A DNA stretch of 64,000 bases from Paenibacillus sp. 598K (lineage in GTDB: Bacteria; Bacillota; Bacilli; Paenibacillales; Paenibacillaceae). Positions 52,884-61,242 of the stretch are shown piece by piece; the first letter of the stretch is position 1, and every line of letters starts with the position of its first letter. The notes under the pieces were generated by a model. It saw nothing but the letters and a program-made list of their open reading frames with translations. It was not told the origin of the DNA and made no database searches. The stretch is taken from positions 40,357 through 104,356 of the forward strand of contig NZ_BFBX01000033.1 in NCBI RefSeq assembly GCF_003851045.1, written 5' to 3'. A program made the translations under genes and the position numbers.

Positions 52884-53849
52884 TTACGGATACAACAGAT
52901 GGGCAGGCTGCCGCCCCGCTATGCTGTCGATGATCGCCTGCGCCGTGACGAGCCCGACCCGATGATACGTCTCGATCGTCTCAGCCGCCGTATGCGGCGT
53001 CGCGAGCAGCGCATCCAGCGCAAGCAGCGGATTGTCCGCCGACACAGGCTCCTGCTCGTAGACATCGATAGCCGCGCCTGCGATGGTCCCCTCCGTCAAG
53101 GCCCGATGCAGCGCCTGCTCGTCGACGAGCGCGCCCCGCGCGGTGTTGACGAAGTGAGCGCTCCGCTTCATCAGGCCGAACTGCCGGTCGCTCATCATAC
53201 GACGCGTCTCCGGCAAGCTCGGCAGATGCATGCTCACGATGTCGCTCTGCTGCAGCACTTCATCAGCCTCGACCAGACGAACGCCCAGATCGCGGGCTGC
53301 TGCAGCGTTCGGATATTTGTCATAGGCGAGCAGCTCCACCTCGAAGCCCTGGAGCTTCCTCGCCACCATCCGGGCGATATTGCCGAAGCCGAGCAGCCCG
53401 ACCGTCTTGCCTGCCAGCTCCTGGCCGATCTTGCGATCCCAATAGCCTCTTTTGGCCGATTGCTGGAGCGCCGGTATGTTGCGGAGCAGCGAGAGGATCA
53501 GCCCGACCGTCAGCTCCGCGACGGCATTGCTGTTGCCTGCCGGCGCATTAGTCACCTGGATGCCCCTGGCCGCCGCAGCGGCCAGATCGATATTGTCGAT
53601 GCCGACGCCGAAGCGAGCGATATGACGCAGCCTGGGCGCATGCTCGAACACCGTCTCGTCCCATGTGTCGACTCCCGCGACGACAGCATCGATGTCGCCG
53701 ACCAGCGGCAGCAGCTCCTCCCTCGTATGCGGGCGGCCGAGCCGGTTTTCGACGATCTCGCAGCCCGCTTCCTCTAGCATTCGTTTGCCCTCTGCGCAAT
53801 ACAGCGAATAATTGGTTGCCGTCACCAGCACCTTACAGCGTGCATGCAT
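52884..53849 (-). CDS. D-isomer 2-hydroxyacid dehydrogenase (phosphoglycerate-dehydrogenase-like)
   Basis: 321 residues from ATG 53849, sharing its A with the stop of the permease gene (TAATG). Motifs: NAD-binding KTVGLLGFGNIARMVARKLQ, catalytic Arg in HFVNTARGALVDEQALHRAL, Glu in GAAIDVYEQEPVSADNPLL, His in LLATPHTAAETIETYHRVG. There is no C-terminal ACT domain, unlike SerA. In an operon with a sugar importer and a DapA-type aldolase it probably oxidises or reduces a 2-hydroxy or 2-keto acid from the imported substrate. The longer open frame to 54518 is a shadow of the permease. Confidence 0.9.
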   Translation of the reverse strand: MHARCKVLVTATNYSLYCAEGKRMLEEAGCEIVENRLGRPHTREELLPLVGDIDAVVAGVDTWDETVFEHAPRLRHIARFGVGIDNIDLAAAAARGIQVTNAPAGNSNAVAELTVGLILSLLRNIPALQQSAKRGYWDRKIGQELAGKTVGLLGFGNIARMVARKLQGFEVELLAYDKYPNAAAARDLGVRLVEADEVLQQSDIVSMHLPSLPETRRMMSDRQFGLMKRSAHFVNTARGALVDEQALHRALTEGTIAGAAIDVYEQEPVSADNPLLALDALLATPHTAAETIETYHRVGLVTAQAIIDSIAGRQPAHLLYP

Positions 53850-54691
53850 TACTTGACACCTCCGACGGTCATACCGCTGACCATATATTTCGATGTGAAC
53901 AGATACATGATGATGACCGGGATCGAGGCGATAATCGAGCCGCCCATCAGCGGTCCCCACGCGAACACATCGCCGACGATCATCTCCGAGAGTCCCAGCG
54001 TGATCGTCTTGTCCGCCGTCTTGGTGACGATGACCAGCGCGTACAGATATTCGCTCCAGCACAGGGTGAAGGCAAAGATAAACGTCGCGGCCAGACCGGG
54101 CGCAGCCAGCGGGAAGATAATACTCCGCAAGGTCCGTGCCCGGCTGCAGCCGTCGATCATCGCCGCCTCCTCGATCTCGACCGGGATCGACTTGAAGTAC
54201 GAGATTAGCATCCATGTCGCATACGGGATCGTGATCGTCGGGTAGATGAGCATCAGACCATAGATCGAGTTGCTGATGCCAATCGCCGATACGAGCATAT
54301 AGAGCGGGATGAACAGCACGGCGCGCGGCATCAGATAGGCGTACAGGATGCCTTTGGAGATGAGCGAGCGTCCTCTGAACTTCAGCTTGGAGATCGCGTA
54401 GGCGGCCAGCATGCTGACCGCTATCGAGAACAGCGACACGGTGAGCGAGACGACGAGACTGTTGCGGATATTGACCATAAAGCCCTTCTCGTTCAGCAGC
54501 TTGACGTAGGCGTCCCAACTGAACGCTTCGGGCCAGTAGGTCGGCACGAGCCGATAGATCTCGCCCGTCGACTTAAAGGAGGTATTAAGCATCCAGTATA
54601 GCGGGAATAAAGCGCACAGCAGCATGAAGGCCAGCGTCGTGTAGACGACGATCTGCTTGCCGAGTGAATTGTTCTCCATCGTGTATTGCAC
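53849..54691 (-). CDS. Carbohydrate ABC transporter permease, MalG type
   Basis: 280 residues (GTG 54691, or more likely ATG 54679 given ribosome-site spacing) with six membrane helices and the EAA loop EIEEAAMIDGCSRARTLRSI. N-terminal PLYWMLNTSFKSTGEIY and C-terminal GPLMGGSIIASIPVIIMYLF, YMVSGMTVGGVK are typical of the CUT1 family. It pairs with the adjacent MalF-type permease, the stop of which touches its start. Confidence 0.93.
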   Translation of the reverse strand: MQYTMENNSLGKQIVVYTTLAFMLLCALFPLYWMLNTSFKSTGEIYRLVPTYWPEAFSWDAYVKLLNEKGFMVNIRNSLVVSLTVSLFSIAVSMLAAYAISKLKFRGRSLISKGILYAYLMPRAVLFIPLYMLVSAIGISNSIYGLMLIYPTITIPYATWMLISYFKSIPVEIEEAAMIDGCSRARTLRSIIFPLAAPGLAATFIFAFTLCWSEYLYALVIVTKTADKTITLGLSEMIVGDVFAWGPLMGGSIIASIPVIIMYLFTSKYMVSGMTVGGVK

Positions 54692-55561
54692 CTACTCTCT
54701 CGAAAGCGAGCGCTTCGTCACATAGTTAATGAGCATGATGAGCGGCGGCATCGTCAGGATCGCGATGGCGATCGCTTTGCCCAGACTCATATTCAGAAAT
54801 CCAATCGTGTAGCTCAGCGTCGACAGCACCTGCGTCGCATTGGACGGTCCGCCTCGCGTCAGCAGCCAGATGATCTCAAAGTCGTTGAGCGTCCAGATCG
54901 TCGTCATGACGCCTGCCAGGATCGCCACTTCCTTGACCGAGGGCAGCGTGATAAACCAGAACCGCTTGATCGCGCCTGCGCCGTCGAGCATCGCGGCCTC
55001 GTACATATCCCTGGATATCGTCTGCAGGCCGGCCAGGATCGCGATCCCCATGAACGGGATGCCCCGCCACACATTGACCAGGATGACCGAGAGCATCGCC
55101 AGATCGGGCTGGGCGAGCCAGCCCATCGGCTGGCCGATTAGCTTAAGCTGAAGCAGGATATGGTTGAGCACGCCGCCGACGTCGGAGTAGATCCACTGCC
55201 AGGTGAACACCGAGACGATCGTCGGGATCGTCCACGGCAGGAACAGCAGCACCCGGAACAGGTTGCGGCAGACGATCTTCTCGTTGAGCACCAGCGCCAT
55301 GATCATGCCGAATACCGTTTTGAAGAAGACCGCGACCCCGGTGAAAACAATCGTGTTCCAGACCGCCTTCCAGAAGATCGAATCCCGCATCAGCTCGATG
55401 TAGTTGGTCAGTCCGGTGAATCGCGCCGGCATCCCGACGACCTTATCGGTAAAGCTGAGGTAGAGGGCCCAGCCGAAGGGCAGGACCATGACCGCCAGCA
55501 AATAGATCAATACCGGGCTCATCAGCAGATAAGCAAGTTTATTGTCCAGTTTTGTTTTCAT
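54692..55561 (-). CDS. Carbohydrate ABC transporter permease, MalF type
   Basis: 289 residues with six membrane helices. N-terminal YLLMSPVLIYLLAVMVLPFG, EAA loop MYEAAMLDGAGAIKRFWFIT, and C-terminal IAIAILTMPPLIMLINYVTK mark CUT1 permeases. It sits 25 bp downstream of the lipoprotein gene. No ATPase is encoded here; a shared MsmX-type ATPase is usual for such Firmicutes systems. Confidence 0.93.
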   Translation of the reverse strand: MKTKLDNKLAYLLMSPVLIYLLAVMVLPFGWALYLSFTDKVVGMPARFTGLTNYIELMRDSIFWKAVWNTIVFTGVAVFFKTVFGMIMALVLNEKIVCRNLFRVLLFLPWTIPTIVSVFTWQWIYSDVGGVLNHILLQLKLIGQPMGWLAQPDLAMLSVILVNVWRGIPFMGIAILAGLQTISRDMYEAAMLDGAGAIKRFWFITLPSVKEVAILAGVMTTIWTLNDFEIIWLLTRGGPSNATQVLSTLSYTIGFLNMSLGKAIAIAILTMPPLIMLINYVTKRSLSRE

Positions 55562-55586
55562 GCCGCATACCGCCTTCCGACTTGCC

Positions 55587-56915
55587 TTACTGATTGTATA
55601 CGTCTTGGATTTTAGATTGCAGATCCTTCACAGCAGCCTCCGGCGCATATTCCTGCTCGAGCATCAGCTTCTGGAACATGTCGTTGACGATCCGCAGGTT
55701 GAACACTTCGCCAGCCTTTGGATTGTAGGGGCCCGGGTAGCCGAGGAAGTAGAAGTCGTCGACCGAGTCGACAAACGCCTTGTTCTTCTCGTCCTGCCAG
55801 ACCGCCTCTTTCGTCAGCTCCGGATAGACCGGCACCGTGAGCGGCGCACCTTCGACGATCCAGCTGTTGTACCATTCCTTATCGAGCAGATAGGCGATCA
55901 ATTGCTTGGCCAGCTCCTTGTTCTGCGATTGCTTGAAAATACCCAACGAGTTGCTGATGCCGGGGATGAATACCCCTTCCGGTCCCGCAGGATAAGGCGC
56001 GATTCCTGTCTTCTCATACAGATCGGGATTATCGTCCTTGATCGTCGCCAGGATGCTGCCGGTATTGAAGATCATCGCCGCCTGGCCGCTCAAATAGGCT
56101 TTGTTGTTGCCGCTGTCGTCCCATCCAAGCGCGCTCGGCGGGGTGCTCTTGTCCGTCAGGAAAATATCGCGGATAAAGCTCGTCGCTGCTACTGTGCCTG
56201 GCGAGTCGACGTTGACGGTCTTGCCGTCCTCGGTATCGACGGAGCCGCCGTACGACCAGATGATGCCGCGCGTGAGAAATTCGGCGTCCGAGTTGCCCTT
56301 GCCGTAGCCCATGCCGATGCCGTATTGCCCTTTGCCCGTATCGGTCAATGTCTTGGCCATCTCGCGCAGCTCGTCCCATGTCTTCGGAGGCGACGAGAAT
56401 CCGGCTTGCTCCAGCAAGTCCTTACGGTAGTACAATACTTGCGTCTCGCTCCAGAACGGCACGCCGTATTGCTTGTCCTCGAAGGTGACCGCCTGCTTGA
56501 TATTATCGCTGATCGGGCTGCCCTTGCTCTCCACGTCGCCGATCAGATCGGTGACGTCCTCGAGGACGCCGCGACCGTAAAATTGGCCGATCTCCTGGTA
56601 GCCGAAGAAGGAGACGTCCGGCACAGCGCCGGATTCGATCGCTGCCGTCCACTTCGGATAGAAGTCCTCGTAGGCGATAATTTCGACGTCGACCTTGACA
56701 TTGTTCTCCTCGCCGAACTGCTTGGCCCGCTCCGCGATCAGCTTGTTCTGCTCCTCGAACAGCTGCTTTTTCATCCAGAACGTCAGAGTAGGCTTCTGCC
56801 CGTTATCCGAGGCGCCTGCGCCTTTGCTCTCCCCATTGCCGCCGCCGCTGCTGCAGCCCGCAGCCAGTGCGGCGAGCAGTCCGAGTGTCACCGTTTTTTT
56901 CATCCAGCTTTTCAT
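55587..56915 (-). CDS. Sugar ABC transporter substrate-binding lipoprotein
   Basis: 442 residues with a lipoprotein signal (TLGLLAALAAGCSSGGG, Cys 21) and the type 1 extracellular solute-binding fold (LTFWMKKQLFEEQNKLIAER, YGVPFWSETQVLYYRKDLLE, PPKTWDELREMAKTLTDTGK, FNTGSILATIKDDNPD). GGAGGTCGACAGCG precedes the ATG. It is the first gene of the transporter operon, next to the YesMN pair, with a cre-like site upstream. The substrate is unknown, but downstream enzymes suggest a sugar acid or modified sugar. Confidence 0.93.
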   Translation of the reverse strand: MKSWMKKTVTLGLLAALAAGCSSGGGNGESKGAGASDNGQKPTLTFWMKKQLFEEQNKLIAERAKQFGEENNVKVDVEIIAYEDFYPKWTAAIESGAVPDVSFFGYQEIGQFYGRGVLEDVTDLIGDVESKGSPISDNIKQAVTFEDKQYGVPFWSETQVLYYRKDLLEQAGFSSPPKTWDELREMAKTLTDTGKGQYGIGMGYGKGNSDAEFLTRGIIWSYGGSVDTEDGKTVNVDSPGTVAATSFIRDIFLTDKSTPPSALGWDDSGNNKAYLSGQAAMIFNTGSILATIKDDNPDLYEKTGIAPYPAGPEGVFIPGISNSLGIFKQSQNKELAKQLIAYLLDKEWYNSWIVEGAPLTVPVYPELTKEAVWQDEKNKAFVDSVDDFYFLGYPGPYNPKAGEVFNLRIVNDMFQKLMLEQEYAPEAAVKDLQSKIQDVYNQ

Positions 56916-56968
56916 TCGCTGTCGACCTCCGTCTGTTTGTGGTGGTTTGTCTTGGCCTTGTATTTATC

Positions 56969-56982
56969 CTAAAGCGTTTTCA
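56969..56982 (-). promoter_or_regulatory. Putative cre (CcpA) site upstream of the sugar-binding gene
   Basis: On the minus strand TGAAAACGCTTTAG fits TGWAANCGNTNWCA except for the last two bases. It is about 55 bp before the ATG. It would give catabolite repression of the importer operon. Confidence 0.5.
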
Positions 56983-57061
56983 TATCCATTCCTAGGGCAA
57001 CATTTTAACTATGGGATACAAATTTAACACGATGCTTGATGCGGGACCTTTCGTTTTGTCA

Positions 57062-57096
57062 TCAAAAAGGCCTTCGCCTGAACAGACGAAAGCCAA
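57062..57096 (-). terminator. Terminator after the YesMN two-component genes
   Basis: On the minus strand GGCTTTCG (57094-57087) pairs with CGAAGGCC (57076-57069) and TTTTTGAT follows. It separates the regulators from the importer operon. Confidence 0.78.
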
Positions 57097-57128
57097 GGCT
57101 TGATCGTATCGGGAATGCTCTCGCCGTC

Positions 57129-58799
57129 TCATTTGCGTTCGGCTGCCGGGTCCAGCGTCTGACGATATTCCTGCGGCGTCAACGCGTAATACCGCTTGAA
57201 CACCTTGTTGAAATAATTCGGGTTCTGATACCCGAGCCGGAGGGCGATCTCGTAATTTTTGAGCGACGGATCGGCCAGCAGCGACGCGGCCAGCTCCATC
57301 TTCAGCCGCAGCACGTAATCGCTAATATTATCCCCGGTTTCCAGCTTGTATACTCGCGAGACGTGGACCGGATGCATATACATATGGTCGGCGATCGCCT
57401 GCAGCGAGACGTCCTCCGTCAGCCGGCTGCGGATGAACGTCTGGATCCGCTGGACAGCGTGCTCCCGGTCGTTGCGCGTCTCCCGGTCCATCGACTGGCG
57501 CAGCTGCGCGCAGGCGCGCAGCATCCAGCTCTGCAAGGCGGCCGAGGAGCGACAGGCAGCCAGCCCGGCGACATCCGACAGCTCGGCGCCCAGCATCTCG
57601 GTGAGCGTGCGGCCATTCTTGTGGGCGAATCCGCTGAATGCGGCATAGACGGCGAAGAACACCTCCGTCAGATGCTCCGGCGACTCGGCGTCCTGCTCCC
57701 TAAGCTCGGTCCAGATCGCCGCCAGCTTGTGCTCGGCCTGCTCCCAGCTGCCCGACTCGAGCAAATGCACCAGCAGCGGCGGCTCGTACAGACGATGGAG
57801 CGGCCGTACCGGCGGCTGCTCCAGCTCGTCGCCTACCTGGATGACCAGTCCGCTCTGACTGCCGACGCTGCGCCGCAGCGCCAGCAGCACATCCTCGTAG
57901 CGGGACTGGATATCGCGCGGGAAGGCCCCCCACGGACTGAGCAGCACAGAGACCATGCCCTGCAGGTAATGCTCGACGCTGAGCTGCAGCTGCGTCGCCC
58001 GCTGCCGCATCCGGGCAGCCGCCGCGTCCAGTCCGTCCGCCATGCTGCGGCCATCCAGCCGGACGAGGATGACCAGGTATCCGTGCACGCTTTTGCAGGG
58101 CCATAGCTCGCAGCCGTCCTCGAACACCTCCGAGGCCATGTTGAGCACGGCGTACTCCATCAACGAGACGCTATAAAAATCCAGCTCCGACATCCGCCCC
58201 TCCAGCCGTATGAGCATGAGCATGAACGGCTCGTCCTGCGCCAGCGTCAGCTTCAGCGTCTCGAGCTTCTCCCGCAGCCGCTCCGGCAGGTACGGCCTGC
58301 CCTGCAGCAGCTCGCTGAGCAGCTCGCCGCGCAGCGTCGGCAGGTTCTCCTGGAACGCCTGCGCCAGCTGCTGGTACAGACGGGCCTCGTCCCTCGCTTG
58401 CCTCAAGTGCTCGACCGCGCCGCCAACCTTGGTCAGCAGCTCCTGGTCGCTCACCGGCTTCAGCAGATAGTCATAGACGTCATGCGACATCGCGGAGCGG
58501 GCATACTCGAACTCGGCATGCCCCGACAGCAGCAGGCAGACGATCCGCTTCCAGCCCTTCCGCACCTCGGCGATCAGCTCCAGCCCGCTCATCCCTGGCA
58601 TCCGGATATCCGTGACGAGGATATCGACCGCATGGCTGCCGAGCACCTCCAGCGCTTCCTTGGCCGAGCTGGCTTTGTACACCGTCTCGATGCCGATCGA
58701 CGACCAGTCCAGCGTGTCTGCCAGACTGTCGACGACGCTCGCCTCGTCATCGACGAGGAGCAGCTGATACCGGTTGTCCTGCGCCCATCTGTTGTTCAT
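57129..58799 (-). CDS. YesN-type response regulator (REC + AraC)
   Basis: 556 residues from ATG 58799, overlapping the kinase stop as ATGA; the longer frame to 58925 is kinase shadow. Receiver domain: YQLLLVDDEASVVDSLADTL, phospho-acceptor in VDILVTDIRMPGMSG (Asp about 58). Middle region of about 300 residues. C-terminal AraC pair: VSLQAIADHMYMHPVHVSRV; NYEIALRLGYQNPNYFNKVF; YALTPQEYRQTL. It likely activates the adjacent sugar importer operon. Confidence 0.95.
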   Translation of the reverse strand: MNNRWAQDNRYQLLLVDDEASVVDSLADTLDWSSIGIETVYKASSAKEALEVLGSHAVDILVTDIRMPGMSGLELIAEVRKGWKRIVCLLLSGHAEFEYARSAMSHDVYDYLLKPVSDQELLTKVGGAVEHLRQARDEARLYQQLAQAFQENLPTLRGELLSELLQGRPYLPERLREKLETLKLTLAQDEPFMLMLIRLEGRMSELDFYSVSLMEYAVLNMASEVFEDGCELWPCKSVHGYLVILVRLDGRSMADGLDAAAARMRQRATQLQLSVEHYLQGMVSVLLSPWGAFPRDIQSRYEDVLLALRRSVGSQSGLVIQVGDELEQPPVRPLHRLYEPPLLVHLLESGSWEQAEHKLAAIWTELREQDAESPEHLTEVFFAVYAAFSGFAHKNGRTLTEMLGAELSDVAGLAACRSSAALQSWMLRACAQLRQSMDRETRNDREHAVQRIQTFIRSRLTEDVSLQAIADHMYMHPVHVSRVYKLETGDNISDYVLRLKMELAASLLADPSLKNYEIALRLGYQNPNYFNKVFKRYYALTPQEYRQTLDPAAERK

Positions 58800-60505
58800 C
58801 CTTGCTCTCTCCCCTCCTGCATCTCCCAGACCATCACGACCTGCATGCCGCCGCGCTGCGAGGCGTCGAACTGCAGGCCCGACCGACCGCCATAGCCGTG
58901 CAGCAGACGCTGATGGATGTTCCACAGTCCGCAGCCGCTCTCCTCCTCCAGCGGCTCATTGATCCTCCGCAGCAGCTGCGCTCGCGCCTCCTCGGTCATC
59001 CCCGGTCCGTTATCCTCGACGATGATCCGGCACAGCCCATCCCGCTGCTCGCCCCTGATCTCGATGAGTCCAAAGGCGTCGCTTCGTTCGACTCCGTGCA
59101 GCACGGCATTTTCGACCAACGGCTGCAGCAGCAGCTTCGGGATCGGCAGCTCCAGCATCGCCGCCGGGATGTCGATCTCATAGTGGAAGCGCTGCAAGCG
59201 CATTGACTGGATCTCCAGATAATTGGTTACCAGCTTCACTTCCTCTCGCAGCGAGGTTGCGGCATGCTCCAGCCTTGTCGTATAACGGTAATATTCCCCC
59301 AGATTCAGCGCCATCGCTTCCACCGCCTCATGCTCCTTGAGCTTGGCCATATTTTTGATATAGAACAGACAATTGTACAGGAAGTGAGGGTTGATCTGCG
59401 ACTGCAATTGCTTGAGCGTTGCTTCCTTGCTGCGCAAAGTCTCCTTGTACACCTTGTCGATCAGCTCCTCGATCTGCCCCGCCATCTCGTTGAAGCGCAG
59501 GAAGACATAATCAAACTCATTGTTGGGCCGCATGCGCAAGCGGGTGGCGTACTGCCCTTCCTTGATCCGCTGCACGCCGCGCTGCAGCAGCTGCAACGGG
59601 CGCTGGACGTTGCGATAGAGCAAGAGCGCCGCCAAGATCCCCAATGCGGTCAGTAGTCCGATGGACGAATAGAACAGATTGCGGCTCGTATGGATCGGCG
59701 CGAAAAAGCTGTCCAACGGCACCAGGTCGACCAGATGCCAATCGAGCGACACCGAGCGGATGTAGTTGACAATGTAAGCCCTGCCATCCAGCTCCATGTT
59801 GATGCTGCCGTTGCCGGGCAGGCGCATCTCGTCGAGCTTCGCCGCCGTCCTGCGGATCAGATCGAAGTTGGCGGTATAGTTGACGATCGGCTCATCCCCT
59901 TTTCGGTACAGGAACGACTCGCGGTCATCATTTTGCTTCAGCCGGCTCAGCATATTTTTGAGGCTGTCGTCGGAGAAGCGCACCTCGACCATCACACCCT
60001 CCATATCCGACTGCTGCACGTAGGTGAACATCTTCTCCTTGAGGCCAAAGCCGGTCTCCTCCCGATGCTCCCATAGCCCTGTCCGGCGCGCACGTAGCGC
60101 AGCCTCGTCATACCGGGCCGAGTAGTCGGTCGAGATAACCTCCTGCGAGCCTTGCAGATAGAAGATGATCTGGTTGCTCCACGCGCTCGTCGAGGTCTGC
60201 ATGTTGAGCATGTCGACGATCCGCCCGATCCGCTGCAGCCGAACGACCGGATCGATCTCGCTGCGACTGTCGACATATTCGCGGATACTATAGTCCCGAC
60301 TCGCATTAAGCGAGTGCCGGAGCAACTGATCGACCATCATATCCATCTGGCTGACGAAAAAGGACAGTCGGTTGCGGTTCTCGCTTTTGATCGTGTCGTT
60401 GACGACCCGCTCGCTCACTTGATTCGAGTAGCCGTACAACAGGATGACCGGGATAAGCAAGGCGACGATCAGCAGTAGAATTTTGACGAATATGGTCATT
60501 TTCAT
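58796..60505 (-). CDS. YesM-type sensor histidine kinase
   Basis: 569 residues. TM1 at about 5-25, extracellular sensor to about 278, TM2 at about 280-300, HAMP (RNVQRPLQLLQRGVQRIKEG), His-kinase domain with INPHFLYNCLFYIKNM (His about 380), and HATPase with LLLQPLVENAVLHGVERSD, DNGPGM and CGLWNIHQRL. ATG 60505 follows AAAGGAG. Unlike the kinase at 39.2 kb it is full length. It pairs with the downstream regulator and probably senses an extracellular oligosaccharide. Confidence 0.94.
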   Translation of the reverse strand: MKMTIFVKILLLIVALLIPVILLYGYSNQVSERVVNDTIKSENRNRLSFFVSQMDMMVDQLLRHSLNASRDYSIREYVDSRSEIDPVVRLQRIGRIVDMLNMQTSTSAWSNQIIFYLQGSQEVISTDYSARYDEAALRARRTGLWEHREETGFGLKEKMFTYVQQSDMEGVMVEVRFSDDSLKNMLSRLKQNDDRESFLYRKGDEPIVNYTANFDLIRRTAAKLDEMRLPGNGSINMELDGRAYIVNYIRSVSLDWHLVDLVPLDSFFAPIHTSRNLFYSSIGLLTALGILAALLLYRNVQRPLQLLQRGVQRIKEGQYATRLRMRPNNEFDYVFLRFNEMAGQIEELIDKVYKETLRSKEATLKQLQSQINPHFLYNCLFYIKNMAKLKEHEAVEAMALNLGEYYRYTTRLEHAATSLREEVKLVTNYLEIQSMRLQRFHYEIDIPAAMLELPIPKLLLQPLVENAVLHGVERSDAFGLIEIRGEQRDGLCRIIVEDNGPGMTEEARAQLLRRINEPLEEESGCGLWNIHQRLLHGYGGRSGLQFDASQRGGMQVVMVWEMQEGREQG

Positions 60506-60709
60506 AGGCGGACTCCTTTGGCAGCGACGGTGCGATCAGCAGATACAGCCGTCTGATCAGAAAATTGATACCATCATACAGAAAAAAATCTCCGCTGTAA
60601 AATACGAGCGTGCAGGCCAGTTGGACAGCTGACGGTGTCATCCGGCATAATGAGAGGGGATATGATATCGTGGCATCAAGAGCAAGGATGGATGGGAGAG
60701 GATACAGAG

Positions 60710-61159
60710 ATGAGAAAATCGATGGTGGCGGCCGCACTGCTCCTACTAGCGCTGCTGACAGCGGCATGCGGAGGCGACAAGGGTGAGAACGCTCCGAATA
60801 GCCATGAGCAGCTGGCGCTGAGCTATGTGAATGACTTCCTGAATGAGACGTCGGAGGAGGCGCGCAGCGCGTATGTGAAGGAGCATGTGCATCCGGAGTA
60901 TCAGCAGCTATATAGCGCCGATACGCCGATGCCGGACGGGCCGATCCAGGCGCTCCCGCTGAGCAATCCCGAGGTGTACAAGAGCATCACCGATGTGCAG
61001 AGCGAGGAGAACGGCGTCGCCGTATGGCTCAAGGGCGAGGACAACAAGGAGGTCATCGTGCTCATCATCGAGGGCAAGGTGGCGACTGGCTTCGATAACT
61101 ACAGCGGCTCGATGCTGTCTATGGCAGGCTTCGAGCCGCTGCAGCGAGAGTTCGAATAG
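60710..61159 (+). CDS. Small secreted lipoprotein of unknown function
   Basis: 149 residues from ATG 60710 (MRKSMVAAALLLLALLTAAC), preceded by GGGAGAGG; longer in-frame starts lack this. The lipobox Cys is at about residue 20. The mature part (QLALSYVNDFLNETSEEARS, SAYVKEHVHPEYQQLYSADT) is small, acidic and NTF2-like in general appearance, but I cannot assign a family. It is divergent from the YesM kinase gene and convergent with the GH95 gene. Confidence 0.72.
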   Translation: MRKSMVAAALLLLALLTAACGGDKGENAPNSHEQLALSYVNDFLNETSEEARSAYVKEHVHPEYQQLYSADTPMPDGPIQALPLSNPEVYKSITDVQSEENGVAVWLKGEDNKEVIVLIIEGKVATGFDNYSGSMLSMAGFEPLQREFE

Positions 61160-61188
61160 CGCGACAGCAAGGAATAGCATGACAGCAA

Positions 61189-61227
61189 GACGCGGGCGGC
61201 ATCCAAGTGGATGCCGCCCGCGTTATT
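61189..61227. terminator. Bidirectional terminator between lipoprotein and GH95 genes
   Basis: CGCGGGCGGCATCC (61191-61204) and GGATGCCGCCCGCG (61209-61222) form a perfect 14-bp stem with a 4-base loop between convergent genes. Confidence 0.88.
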
Positions 61228-61242
61228 GTATTCGCTGTGCCA

